From the NCBI GenBank assembly GCA_024291935.2, contig JAGTYA010000026.1:3583501-3647500 (forward strand): 64,000 nt of DNA. The letters are read 5' to 3'. The stretch comes from Okapia johnstoni. Its lineage: Eukaryota; Chordata; Mammalia; Artiodactyla; Giraffidae. The position numbers and the translations under genes are program-made. The notes under the pieces were generated by a model. It saw only the letters and a program-made list of their open reading frames with translations. It had not been told where the DNA came from and ran no database searches. Shown in pieces: positions 43,746 to 55,600 of the stretch; the first letter of the stretch is position 1, and the number at the start of each line of letters is the position of its first letter.

Positions 43746-45374
43746 GACACAGATCAGCCCAAAACAAGTTTAATGCAAGAACAGTTTGCAGAGGCGTGGT
43801 CAGATTAGAGGAAATCTTAAGGGCTGGAGAGGCCCTTGGATGCTGGCAACATGCAGATTCCCAGAGATGAGAGATCGGGTGGCGCCCGGCCTTGGGGTTC
43901 GGGCTGCCTCTGGGCGCCATGGCCTCAGCAGTGGGCCCAGCCTGGTGGGAGTGGCCAGGAGAACAGACATTAGTGTTCCTCTCCTGTTCTCCGGTCCCAG
44001 TGGCCTGCCGTGTCCAGAATCCAGAGGGTGACAGGGGCCAGTGGACACAGTTACTGGCCCCTGCCGTCTTCTGTGGGCACGGAGCAGAGCAGGGCAGCGA
44101 GGGAGGCGGGCGGACAGAGGTTCACACCGCACCCTGTACGAGCGCTTTGACCCCAACCACGTGGACAGCTTAACAAACCAAACAAAGCAGAATGAAGTAA
44201 AACAAACAATCCGGTCAGCGGCTCCGTCCCTGCCAGCCAGTAGGTTTGGAGTGAACCGTCTAAAACTCAAGTCAGCCCACCTGGTAGACAACTCCAGCTT
44301 CTCACTGGGCTGGGGGGTGATTAATAGTGTCTATCTTTGCACTGGCCTGGGGGTGATTTTCTGGGACCCTTCAGGCTGTTTGGGTCAGTTGGTCCTCGAG
44401 AGCAGGGGGTGGGGGGTCCAGAGGCAGCACCCTAAAGCTGTTGAGTTCTTAATAAATTCCATAAAGGTGCTTTTGCAACTGCCGAGGACCAAAGGATCCC
44501 CAAGCATCCACAAGCCTCTGTGACAAAGGAGCCCAAATTGCCCCTGAACAAGGGTCCTGGGCCACCCTTGGGTCTGCTCAATTTCCCTGCCCCTTCGCTC
44601 AGGGGCTTCCTTGACACAGAAAGGCACCAGCCCCTCACTTCTGGCTTTTCAGGCAGTTAGAGCTTGTGGTTCTCAGTGGACCCCCTGGGAGGCTGTCCTG
44701 GGGGACTCCTCACAGAGGATGTGGTGTTTTTGGTCATTTGGGGGAGGGGCTGCCCAGCACCCAGCCTCCCTTCCTGTTGGGAGATCTTCTGGGTGTGGTG
44801 TTGATGGATAAAAAGCCACCCCTATGGAAGCGGGTGGGAAGTCCTCCGGGTCTGTCTCCCTGGCAACTGGGCCATGCTCAGGTGACCCAGGCTCTGCCAA
44901 TCAGACATGCCCGTGTGTGGTCTGGCCTCTGGACCAGCGAGGCAGGGTTAGGATTCTCTCAGAAGGCTGTGGCGCCGCCATCCGGGGGTTGTGGCAGCCA
45001 TGTGCAGGGGCAGGGCGTCCTGGAGGCAGGGGCAGGGGCTGGGGCAAGACGCTGGCCTTTCCCACGCGTGGCCCCCCAGGCGGTCCTCACTCTGTCCCCA
45101 CAGGGCCTTGCAGCAGGCTTTCTCCCAGATGGAGAACTAGACTCGGCCTCTGTTGCTTGCAGCTGGGAATCCTGACCCACGGAAACTGGAGCTTTCACTC
45201 ATGCCCAGAGGCAGCTCATCTTGAGGTCTCTCGAGAAGGCGTTTAGGGTTCTGCCACCCACAGGTGGTCCTACATTCCTCAATCCAGGCTTTGGGGCCAA
45301 GAGCACAGGGCCAAGGCAGCGGGGTTCCCATTTGCTGAGAGACTGCTGACTCCCACCTTCCTGCCTTTTGCCAG
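43746..45374. other. Unassigned sequence
   Basis: No repeat or exon recognised over 1.6 kb. Overlapping GC-driven frames occur on both strands. 44150-44280 contains a less GC-rich, more complex stretch. Confidence 0.45.
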
Positions 45375-45455
45375 CGCGGTGATCTTGGGCATAAGCCTTC
45401 TCCTTCTGGGCCTCAGTTTCCTTATCTGTGAAATAGGATCCATCAGCATCATCAT
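45375..45455 (+). mobile_element. MIR SINE fragment
   Basis: 'GGTGATCTTGGGCATAAGCC' and 'GGGCCTCAGTTTCCTTATCT' match MIR. Confidence 0.75.
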
Positions 45456-45774
45456 GGAACAAGTGATCCAGAGCACGGAAAGCCAGCGTCTTGCTCACAG
45501 CCGCCGTTCAGTATCGCTGAATGGTACTTTTAATTATCGTACTTCCAGAACCTTATTTTCCCTGTGCTTCATTTTCCTTTGCAAACTTTCCAATTATCTT
45601 ATTTCTGAGATATTTTAAAGATCTTGGTAAGCTACCTGCAAGTCCTTTTGGGACAAGATGGAATCTTAAAAGCTTATGCTCAGGGTAGACCACGTGCCCT
45701 GACAGAGCACGAGAAGAATCTATACCAGCCGAGGAGAGCCATGCCCCACCACTGCTAGAGTGGAGGATTAAAAG

Positions 45775-46670
45775 CATTTTCATCTTCAAGATGCTCATCA
45801 TCACTAATTATTAGAGAAGTGCAAATCAATACTATAATGAGGTACCACCTCACACTGGTCAGAATGGCCATCATCAAAAAGCCTACAAATAACAAATCCT
45901 GGAGAGAGTGTGGAGAGAAGGGAACCCTTCTACACTCTTGGTGGAAATGTACGTTGGTGCAGCCATTATGGAAGACACCCAAAAACTAAAAACAGAAAAA
46001 TCTAAAAACAGAAAAAAGCTAAAAAATAAAGTTGCCATTTGAGCCAGCCATCCCACTCTTGGGCATATGTGCAGACAGAACTCTAGTTGAAAAAGATACA
46101 TACACTTCTATGTCCATAGCAGTGGTCTTCACAGTTGCCAAGGCACGGAGACAATCTAAATGTCCAGGGACAGATGAATGGATAAAGAAGATGTGGTACG
46201 CACATATACAATGGAATACTACTGAGCCACAAAGAAGAATGAAATAATGCCATTTTGCAACAACATGGATGGACCTAGAGATGTCATACTAAGTGAAGTA
46301 AGTCAAAGAGAAAGAGAAACACCATATGATATCACTTACATGTAGAATCTAGACTACAGCACAGATGAACTTATCTATGAGATAGAAACAGACCCACAGA
46401 AACAGACCTGTGATTGCCAAGGGTGAAGAGGGTGGGATGGATTGGGAGTCTGGGATTAGCAGAGGCAAACCATTATATAGGATGGATGAGCAACAAGGTC
46501 CTACTGTGTAGCACAGGGAACTATATTTAACATTCTGTGATTAACCATAATGGAAAAGAATATGAAAAAGAATGTATGTGTAACCGAATCACTTTGCTGC
46601 AGGCAGAAATTAACACAACACTGTAAATCAACTATGCTTTTATAAAATAAATTTAAAAATAGATACCCTC
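45775..46670 (+). mobile_element. L1 (younger ruminant L1-BT-like) 3' end
   Basis: 'AGAAGTGCAAATCAATACTA', 'GGTACCACCTCACACTGGTC', 'CAATGGAATACTACTGAGCC' and 'GTACTACTGTG'-like 'CCTACTGTGTAGCACAGGGA', ending 'ATCAACTATGCTTTTATAAA' and an A-rich tail. It is better preserved than the other L1 pieces here. A local duplication of 'CTAAAAACAGAAAAA' occurs near 45990. Confidence 0.9.
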
Positions 46671-47034
46671 CAGAAACTATTTTCATCTTTAGTAAAGTCT
46701 CTCTCTAAGGACTAACAGAAGATATTTAGAAGAGGGGATGACGTGGGGTGATAAATATTCATTGAGCATCTGTATTCCCCAGGCACAAGCCTAGCTGCTG
46801 AGGATAGAGGGCTTTGAGAAAGTCCTTGCTGCTATGGAATCTCACTCGCATGCAGGAGAGAGAGAATAAACAAATGATGCTGTGCTGGAGAGGGAGGGGG
46901 CTTGACGAAAAATGGAGTGGAGGGAGAGAAGTGAGAATGACGAGATGCCATAGGCAGGGGACAGGCGAGCGGTGCTTGCGCGAGGCCTGGGTGAAGAGGG
47001 GAGAACTGTGCAGCTATCTGAGGAAGAATATTCC
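46671..47034. other. Unassigned sequence with L2-like start
   Basis: 46740-46880 has L2-terminus-like phrases on the minus strand ('ATTCATTGAGCATCTGTATT'), too diverged for firm boundaries. Confidence 0.4.
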
Positions 47035-47205
47035 GGAGAAGAGGGCAACAGAGGATGAGATGGTTGGCTGGTATCGCCGATTCAGTGGACATGAACTTGG
47101 GCAAACTCCGAGAGATGGTGAGGATCAGGAAGGCCCGGCGTGCTGCAGCCCATGGGGTTGCAAAGAGTTGGACATGACTTGGCGACTGAACAATAACAAC
47201 AATTC
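47035..47205 (+). mobile_element. BovB LINE 3' end, strongly truncated
   Basis: 'GGCAACAGAGGATGAGATGG' through 'GGACATGACTTGGCGACTGA', with an ACAATAACAACAATT tail. Confidence 0.9.
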
Positions 47206-47837
47206 GGGGCCCAGGGAACAGCCGTGCAAAGGCCCCATGGGCGGCTCGCTTTACTCTCACAACTGGCCTGACTCTCAGGAGTGCTGATGAAGAATAAGGA
47301 CATGGAATCCTCCTGCATTTATGAACCACGTCCTCAGGCATACTGCAGGTAAGTGTTGATACTGTGTATTTACACGGAAATATCTGATCACAATACACCG
47401 TGAAGATGAGAGGAAGATCCAGTGGGCACATGAATTGTCATACAGCTTCAGGATGAAGACACGTGTGATGTGTGGTTGTAAAATGACAGCATTTTACAGT
47501 TTCCAAAGCAGAGAGAAACACAAGTGTGTGTGTTCCTACCCAGGAAGTGAGGCACTTCAGTTGTTTGTGAAGCTTGTCTCATAATTGATTCAGTGCCTGC
47601 TGCCCGTGCATTTGGAATAACACTCATATTTTGCCAGGACTGGAAAATATGTGTCCAAATGTCTATGTACTCACTTAAAAAAAGCCTAGGCACGCTCACT
47701 CACTCTGCATTGGAGACCAAGATAAGCTGGGCATTTCCAAACACAGCCTATCAGTCAAATATTCCAGCGTTTCTCTGAATTCGCCCTCACTTTTGCTTCA
47801 AACAGAGTCACTTATCCAAAGCAGAGGCCATGTGGGA
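47206..47837. other. Unassigned sequence
   Basis: No repeat or exon recognised. Confidence 0.5.
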
Positions 47838-47945
47838 CCAGCTGTCCCATTTTGCAGATGAGAGATCAAGGCTCAGAGAGAGAGAGGACATCCAGGTCCC
47901 TTGCCAGCTGACTGCCTGTCACTAGGACTAGGGATTCATCCTGAA
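47838..47945 (-). mobile_element. MIR-like fragment
   Basis: 'CATTTTGCAGATGAGAGATC' and 'AAGGCTCAGAGAGAGAGAGG' resemble the MIR complement. Confidence 0.6.
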
Positions 47946-49362
47946 CCTCGTCACAGACTCCCAGTTGTCTCCCAATATTTATTGCTAGCTTTTTTCTCAG
48001 TAAGAGAATTCCTAGTTTTTTAACTGGCATGTGTTTACCCAGAAAAAAAGATGGCATGGCTAGGCTTCTCTTACAGCTTGGTATGACCAATGGGAATGAG
48101 TCAAAGTGTGTGGGTAACTTCCATGGAGGGAAAGTATCCTTCTCTACCATTTCTCTTTCCTGTACTGGAATGCAGATTTGATGGCTTGAGCTCAGGCAGT
48201 CATTTTGGGCCACGAGGAGGATGCCTTTGCTGAGCATGGCAGAGTGGTCTGAGAGAGGGGCCCTGGGTCTCTGATGAGTTTATGAAGCCCCCTACCAACC
48301 CTTCTGGACTTATAGGAGAGTCACTTTTTAGAGAGAACTTTTTTTGTCTTTTGCTGTTGAACCAACAGAGACTTTTCCTGGCTCTCCTCCCCCTGCCATA
48401 TGGCTGTTTGTGCAACTCTCTCATCATGATCGAGATGAAGAACAACCCCAAGAGAGGGGGCATGAACTGTGCGAGGTCACAGAGCTTCTCTTATGTAAAC
48501 ACTCACTTCAGACCTGCACAGGATAATTGCTAAAGCAAATAGGCCCTGCCTCCAGAGTGGCGGCCAAGACCGTGGCCTGAAGAACATTTCCCAACAGGGT
48601 GTTCACGTGACCGCTAATCAATGAGGCTGGTGACACTTCAAAGGCCTTTGTCTCTGTGGCTGCTGTCAGCCCAGCTCTGCGCCACCCTCCCCGGGGACAC
48701 GCTGTAGGGCCGGGTGGGGACCCGCTGGCTCTGAGAAAACGGTCCCTGGAGGGCCGGCTGCTGGGGCCGCTGGAGACAGTGATTCAACACGCTCTGGCCA
48801 GGCTTCTGCTATGAAGCATCACCCGTCCCCAGGAGCAAGAAGGTCCTGTAAGCTCTCCTTCTGTCCCTCCTCCCCCGCCTCTCTTCCTCCCTGTCTGCAT
48901 TTCCTGTTGGCAGAGATTTTCTTTGAGACCCTAAGGGTACTAGAGTGCACCCCCCTTGCCATAATCACCTCTGACCTTCAGCGACTCCTCCCTCCTCACA
49001 GAGACCCCTCCTCTGATTGCTGAGGAGTAACGTCATCCATCCTGGCCACATTCCTGCCATCGGGGTCTCAACAGAGCTCCCTAGCTGCCTTTCTCCTTAC
49101 CCTGCGACCCCACAGCGGCATTTCTCGACCTCTCCGCTTAGTGGAAAGAGAGACACAATTTCCCAGTAGAGTCAGATGTTCAGGGCCTCACTCTGGAGAG
49201 GAAATAGAGGCAGCAGACAAGTGTGGTTCTTCCTGGCTCCAGTATCAGACAGTGAGCCTCACCAGGGAAAATGCTGCCACTGACGTCCTGTCCTATGAGG
49301 AGGCCTCTGCATGGGACGTGCCTGATTCACAGCCGGGGATGCTGAGAGCTGAGAGTGTGGCC
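47946..49362. other. Unassigned sequence
   Basis: No repeat or exon recognised over 1.4 kb. Confidence 0.45.
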
Positions 49363-49586
49363 CGTGCATGCTAAGTGGCTTCAGTGATGTCCAACTTCAT
49401 GTGACTGAATGGACTGGAGCCCGCTAGGCTCCTCTGTCCATGGGATTCTCCAGGCAAGGATACTGGAGTGGGTTGCCATTTCCTTCTCCAGGGGATCTTC
49501 CCGACCCAGGGATCAAAATCCGCATCTCTTATGTCTCCTGCATTGGCAAGTGGGTTCTTTACCACTCGTGCCACCTGGGAAGCCCC
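49363..49586 (-). mobile_element. Bov-tA SINE
   Basis: From 'GCATGCTAAGTGGCTTCAGT' to the head complement 'TTTACCACTCGTGCCACCTG', GGGAAGCC. Confidence 0.93.
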
Positions 49587-50345
49587 CAGGTCACACCAGC
49601 TAGGCAGTCCTGGCACTGGGATTCAGCCCTGACTCAGACCATATCCCCTGCGGCCCTTCCCAGCCTCTCTGGGAGGAAGTCAGCACATGTAGCCCTGAAA
49701 GGGAAATGCTGGGTCTTTGGTGACAGCTGGAGAAGGAAAGTTTCTTACTGCCAGTCACACACCTCCTCCCCTTGCCAGGGACCCTCCCCACAGCCCCCAC
49801 GTTAGACGGCAAGATTGTCCCTCAGCTGTCTAATATCCTATAGTGGTGCCCATTTCCACACCGCCAGTAGTTACCAAGAAAGGCTGGTGCTAACTTTGTT
49901 TATACCAGGGTGTGACTGACAGATACATATCTGACTGTTCTCCTTTGGAGATACCCGCTTTCTAATAAAGGTCTCTGAGGACCTAGAACTTAGTGACAAA
50001 GGAATGGAGATGGAGGGATGCAGCTTCCAAAGCATGACAAGAAGTCTACCCAGGGAACACTTTCAAGTTATAGCCCTGTGCTGCCAGCAGGAAGGTAACT
50101 TAAGGCCAGGTCACAAATCCATGGGCTGTGCAGTTAGCATAGGAGTATCACTCACTAGGCAGCTCCTGGACAGAAATTCTGCCCAAGAAGTGCTCCTGAC
50201 AGAGTGGAGGCGCCCCCAGCAAGCTTGGAGATTTACACGCTCATCTTCTCTAGATGTAGATGGAACAGACCACCACATCTCAGCCCTTTCCTGAAAGGAC
50301 CCCAGCGGCAGCCCCTCCTTCCTGCCTTTGGTGTCACCCTTGATC
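49587..50345. other. Unassigned sequence
   Basis: No repeat or exon recognised. Confidence 0.5.
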
Positions 50346-50466
50346 TTATCTGGCCATCCCACCCTGAACACGCCTGATTTCATCTGATCTTAGAAGCTAA
50401 GCAGGGTTGGGCCTGGTTCGTACTTGGATGGGAGACCCCCTGGGAATACCAGGTGCTACAGGCTTT
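50346..50466 (+). pseudogene. 5S rRNA pseudogene, near full length
   Basis: The 121-bp segment aligns end to end with mammalian 5S rRNA. Conserved blocks are CCACCCTGAACACG, the box A region GAAGCTAAGCAGGG, and the box C region TACTTGGATGGGAGACC, then CTGGGAATACC and the 3' terminal GGCTTT. It differs at roughly 15% of positions by eye, many of them CpG decays, including changes in the first ten bases. The internal Pol III promoter is largely intact and a minimal TTTT (50464-50467) follows. A Bov-tA SINE starts right after that T run. It lies alone, not in a 5S tandem array, so it is a dispersed retropseudogene. Confidence 0.93.
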
Positions 50467-50467
50467 T

Positions 50468-50657
50468 GGGCTTCCCTGGTGGCTCAGATGGTAAGGAGTT
50501 CACCTGAGATGCGGGAGACCCAGGTTTGATCCCTGGGTTGGGAAGATAGATCCCCTGGAGAAGGGAGTGGCACCCCACTCCAGTAGTCTTGTCTGGAGAA
50601 TCCCATGGACAGAAGAGCCTGGTGGGGTCGCAAAGACTTGGACACGACTGAGTGACT
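50468..50657 (+). mobile_element. Bov-tA SINE joined to a 5S rRNA pseudogene
   Basis: The SINE begins with its exact 5' end (GGGCTTCCCTGGTGGCTCAG) at the first base after the 5S terminator T run, and ends 'GGACACGACTGAGTGACTA'. No convincing direct repeat flanks the SINE alone or the 5S-SINE unit. Confidence 0.93.
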
Positions 50658-51814
50658 ATCTTTCTTCTTTCTCTATCAAAAGTCCCTGTATTTGCTCTGA
50701 GAATCGGCATTTCCCACAGTTACTGGAGCAGACTCCCCCCTGCTCCTCTGTGGGCATCGGGCTGGCCCCTCCCACCAGGAAGGCAGAGCGATGCCCCCAC
50801 CGTGGGGGCCGCCGAGGAGGAAGTGGGTCTCGGGTCAACCTCAGGGCAGGGATCTCCAAGCCCTGGTGCCCTTGGCAGTGAGCTGAGGCCCCTCTGAACA
50901 TCCGATTGCTCAACTCACATTCCTCCTCCCTCTGGCTTGACTCTCAGACACTTTGAGAACAAACCAAAAATAAAAATTCATCCTTTTCCAGCTAATTCGC
51001 TCATTTTTGCTAAACCTCACCCTGTCCCCCTCTGCCCTTGCAACTTATCTCCCACAGGAGGCCAGAGAGCCATTCCTGGGGGGTGTGTTCCAGCCTTGGC
51101 CAAGGAAGCCCTGTAGGCTCTGACCTCTGATCTCCACGGGGAAGCACAGAACGGGGGCCACTGAGAACTACTTCCATGCCCTCTGTCCTACAGGGGAGGC
51201 TGCCCCAGCTCGGGTCCTGGGGCTCCCTCTGAGGGCCAGGGGGCAGTGAGTCCACCTCCTCATTCCTCATCCTTACCTCCACTCATTCACTCAAGACAGA
51301 GTGATGTCATTCATTCATTCATTCACTAATCCAAGGACAGAACGGGGTGGCTGGTCAGACGGAACCAAGGCTTGGCTTCGCTGGCTGATTTCCTACACAG
51401 CAGGAAGAGGAGTCTGTCTTCAGAGAGACCCTCCACCCTCCCCAAAGCCATCTGGCTGGTCCCTGGTTGCCAGGAAGGCCTCAGAGCCCCAGCCCCACCA
51501 AGCAGGCCCTCCCTAAGGGCCGCCGGAAGGACGCCAATGGCTTGAGAGGGTGGGGTGAACTGTCCTTGGTCTTTGCCCACTGGGTGGGGTTTTGCCAGGC
51601 AGACGGAGCCCCTCCAAGCACATGAGGCCTCGGAGAGGGTCCCTCACAGCCCCGAGGCCACGAGCTGTGTGACCCACAGGCCAGCGACTTTACCTCGCCC
51701 AGCCCCAGCCTTACTCTCTCATGTGAAATGGCATCACGACAGCACGCGGTGGGGACCAGGTCCAGAGCTTAGCGCCCTTGACTCATCTCAGCTCTAGCGT
51801 TTCCCACCCCAGGG
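50658..51814. other. Unassigned sequence
   Basis: No repeat except a short (ATTC)n run at 51310-51330; no exon recognised. Confidence 0.5.
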
Positions 51815-51895
51815 TGCTGTGGGGTGGTTGCTCCTATTAGCCCCATTTTACTGATGAGAAAACAAAGGCACAGAGGGTCAGGCAATTCACGTCGG
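51815..51895 (-). mobile_element. MIR SINE fragment
   Basis: 'GCCCCATTTTACTGATGAGA' and 'AACAAAGGCACAGAGGGTCA' match the MIR complement. Confidence 0.75.
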
Positions 51896-52904
51896 GGCCA
51901 ACCTTGTGGGCCCCCATGAAGCTCAGGGGCATGTTGGCCTGAGTGCTCAGCAGGAGATTGGGTGCTCGGTTAACGCTTCATACCGGCGGCGCGGTGGCTC
52001 TCAGTGGGGACACTGGGCCACGTCTGGGACGTTTTGGAGTCGTCACCACAGAGGCAGATGCTGCTAGCCTCCAGTGGGTGGAGGCGGGGTGCTGCTCAAC
52101 GCCCAGGAAGGCCCAGGGCAGCCCCCACGGCCAGAGTGACTCAGCCCCAAGTGTCAACAGTGCCAGGCAGAGAAGCCAGGTCTCTGCTCCCTGTTCTCAA
52201 GAAGGGGCTTCCCACCTAGAGAGGGTCTTGCACGAATATTCCCATTGTTGCCTGCCCACCCTGGAGGCGCACCCCCACCCCCGAGTTGGGCTGGGCTGGG
52301 CACCATAGGGCGCTGGAGTCTCTGAGACCTCCCTAGACCTGTGCAGGGTCTTGGAGGGCAGACGGAGTGTCCAGCCTGGGTCGGGCAGGGAGCAGTGTTC
52401 CCCAGCACCCCATGGGTTGGGGGGCCCTCTCCTTACTCGCTAGCAGAAGGTCCACCGCTGTCTCCTCCATCTGAGGGTGTCCTGGGCACTGGCCTCAGGT
52501 GGGTGCTGGCTGCCCGCGGCAGGTCGGGGCACCTCTGTGCTGGAATCTCAGGCGAGGGGGTAGAGGCCGCTCCAGCGGGCCAGCAGAGTTTGCAAAATGA
52601 GTCAGCTGGCAAGAAGGCTCAGAGCGCGTGGGTTAATCATTAACACACAGCTCAGACACGTCCCCGGGATCCCAATGGACCCCTGCCACATGGCGTCTGC
52701 CAGCCCTGACCGTGGTCCTGGGTGACCCACCCATCAGGGTCCTCTTGGTCTGATTATCTGCTCAAGGGGAGGACGGGTGCCCAGGGATCCTGTCCCTTCA
52801 TCTGTTCATTCTCAGCTCTAAAGAGGCAAGGTTGTTGAGGGAGAGCGGTCCTGTTTTGCAGTGAACACTAACCCCTGGCTGGCAGCAGCGCCTCCAGATC
52901 AGCC
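51896..52904. other. Unassigned sequence
   Basis: No repeat or exon recognised. Confidence 0.5.
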
Positions 52905-53060
52905 AGCTGTGCTTCCCTGAGTGTCTGCTCTGTTCCCTGTGCTGTGCCAGGCCCTCAACAATGACGTGCATGCCCTCTGTGAACATTCTCACCAGCCTTG
53001 CAAATGGAGGGCTGTGTGTCTGTGTTTCACGGGTGAGGGGGTGAGGTCCAGGCAGGTGGC
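52905..53060 (-). mobile_element. MIR-like fragment
   Basis: 'GAGTGTCTGCTCTGTTCCCT', 'GTGCTGTGCCAGGCCCTCAA' and 'GAACATTCTCACCAGCCTTG' resemble the MIR 3' complement. Confidence 0.6.
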
Positions 53061-54289
53061 TGTCCAGTGATAGGTCTGGGTGACAGCCAGGGAGAACGGG
53101 AGGCACGATTTCTGCTGGTGGTGCCTCTGTTTCCCCGGGGCGTCTTGGCAGTGCAGGGCGTGGTGAGGGTTAAGAGGGGCAGAGCAGGAAAAATTCTGAG
53201 CACACAGTAAGGACTCAGTAAGTGTTGGCTGCCTCTCACGTCTCAAGGCCAAGGATCCTCGCCTGCCTTGCTGGCCGGCGTGTCCATACGTGGCCGTTTT
53301 GGAGGAGCACTTATGTCAGGTGACTCGGCCAAAGGCACAGTGCAGGCCGGTCTCCACCCAGGTGGGTCTGACTCCCAGGGATGAGATCTCTAAAAAGGCT
53401 GCATGTAGCCCCTGAGAGCGTCCTCATCATCTGGGAGTGGGAATTACACTTCCTTTAGGAGGGCAGGTTTGAAAGCAGAGGGCTCCCCCAACGGGCCTCA
53501 GGCCGGCTGCCCAGGGTCCCGGCTCACCATCAGTGCAGACCTCGCTCAGAGCCGGGGCCAGTGATGGTCACTGTCCTGACTGGAGGAAGGGCGTGAGGGT
53601 GTGGACGGTGGGGGAGGCAGGGGGGCAACGTGGAGGTGTGTGTGGGGGGACTGGGACAAAAGGGGGAATCTCGGGGGCAGCAGGGCAGGAAACTGAGGAC
53701 CAATTTGCTGTTGGTCTCCCCAGAAATCAACTCTGGGCTCAAGAATTTTATCGCAAAGCTGGTCCCGGCTCGCCTGGCCGCTGCAAGCCCATCCGGTACT
53801 AGCTCACATGAGACTCAAGGGCAGAAAATCGGAGGCTGCCGCTGGTGAGAGATGCAATAGTAAATCACACTCATTCATTCCTCGTTCACTTGCTCACCAA
53901 TTTATTTGTTCACTCGTTCGTTCTTCCTTCCAGGAAACGTTTCCTTCTGTGTCCAGAAAGGCTTCTTTGGGGTAGGGAAAAGAGATGAAAGTAACCTTGT
54001 TCCCGACAGCAAGCAAGGCGTGGGGGCAGTGCAGGGGTCTCGTGGGGAGAACGTCAGGTTCAAAACTTCGCTTTGGAAGGTGAGACTGATGCTCTTCTGT
54101 GGAAGGTGAGACTGATGCTCTTCCGTTGTCCCTGTTTTGCCAGAGCCACGCTCCATCCTGCGCTCTAAACGTGCTCCATGAGGACAGCGCCGGGTCACAG
54201 CGACGCTGCAGAACCTCCCAGGGGTCCAATTTTCTCAGCTGTAGGTCAGATTGGTCCACACGCAGGGTGCAAATGCCAGCACGTTGAAG
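53061..54289. other. Unassigned sequence
   Basis: No repeat except a TTCATTC/GTTC-rich patch (53868-53935) and a 26-bp tandem duplication. Confidence 0.5.
54074..54123. repeat. 26-bp tandem duplication (2 copies)
   Basis: TGGAAGGTGAGACTGATGCT starts at 54074 and again at 54100, followed in both by CTTC; near-perfect. Confidence 0.93.
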
Positions 54290-54890
54290 CTTTGTTTAGC
54301 ACTTAAAGCCTCCTAATGGGTTTTCAACATTTTACACTTGTCTTATTATTAATACCAATTACTAAGACTCAACCCTGCCAACCGCGTGTCTCCTTTTATA
54401 AATACTGTCGGGGCAAGGAGGTCACTCATGGTTCTTAGCTGCAGCAGCGGTCTTACTGGCAAAAGGAAGTCTGAAATAAATTCTCAGGGCAGAAGAAGGC
54501 ACATCACGCATGATGCTCTGAAGCTGGCTCTTTAAGAAGAGTCTCTGTTTTTGCTCAGGCCCTGGAATAAAATTTTTAGAGGACCTTTAAATCATGCGCG
54601 TGGTGGTTCAAAGCAAGGTTCCGCCACCCGGCTGCCTGGAGGCGAGACAGGGTCACCTCTGGGGTTTGTTAGTGTATTTAAAAAGTGACAAATGGTTGTT
54701 TCTATAAGGAACTTAGAACTGGCTTTGGACAGGGTTATTGGATGATGAGGACAGAGAGACGGGGCGGATGGCTTCTCCCCATGCCCGCTGAGCCGCCCGC
54801 TTCACGCCGCTGTAAACAGTGAAATGTAATATTGCCTTATTTGGTCACAGAGCCAAGGAATCGGCTGCAGAGGCCTCTTTGCCTTTGACT
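54290..54890. other. Candidate conserved noncoding element block
   Basis: 600 bp without any recognised repeat, AT-rich and complex, with phrases typical of developmental enhancers (TTATTATTAATACCAATTAC at about 54343, TTTAAATCATGCGCG at about 54586, CTGTAAACAGTGAAATG at about 54811). No open frame of note. This is a judgement from texture, not alignment. Confidence 0.35.
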
Positions 54891-55154
54891 GTGTGAGAAA
54901 CAATTACCTCCAAGTCCTCGTTCCACCCGGCCCTGGATGTAGGTGCCGGCTTGGTCCACCTGTGGGCCTCAGGACCCCCACTCCGAGGTCTGGCATTGAT
55001 GGGCTTCTGGCACAGCCTTCAGAGCTGCTTCCTGGGTGCTGCCTGAGTCAGGGGTTGTGCTCCCCGAATCTGGGGTCCCCTGGGCTTACAGTAGGCCAGG
55101 TGTCTAGGTGCCTGGGACCAGGTGTCAGAAGAACTGCCTGTTTCTCTGAGGTAT

Positions 55155-55305
55155 ATGGATATGGGTGGATGGCATCATTGACTCAATGGACATGAGACTG
55201 AGCAAACTCCGGGAGACAGCGAAGGACAGGGAAGCCTGGTGTGCTGCAGTGCACCGGGTCGCAAAGAGTCGGACACGACTGAGTGACTGCACAACAAAAC
55301 GGACA
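55155..55305 (+). mobile_element. BovB LINE 3' end, strongly truncated
   Basis: 'GTGGATGGCATCATTGACTC' to 'GGACACGACTGAGTGACTGC' with an ACAACAAAAC tail. Confidence 0.92.
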
Positions 55306-55384
55306 CACTGATTTGAAACAACAAAATAGATTGTTGCCAAGCAGGATTCAGGGAGGATGGGTGTCCCTGGATTTCTGGGGTGTC

Positions 55385-55600
55385 CAGTGCATGCTGTATG
55401 CTAAATCACTTCAGTCGTGTCTGACTCTGCGACTCCATGGACTGTAGCCCACCAGGCTCCTCTGTCCATGGGATTCTCTAGGCAAGAATGCTGGAGTGGG
55501 TTGCCATGCCCTCCTCCAAGGGATCTTCCCAACCCTGGGATGGAACCCACATCTCTTATGTCTCCTGCATTGGCAGGCGGGTTCTTCACCACTAGCACAT
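55385..55600 (-). mobile_element. Bov-tA SINE
   Basis: From 'GCTAAATCACTTCAGTCGTG' to 'GGGTTCTTCACCACTAGCAC'; the last bases of the head are lost or diverged. Confidence 0.92.
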
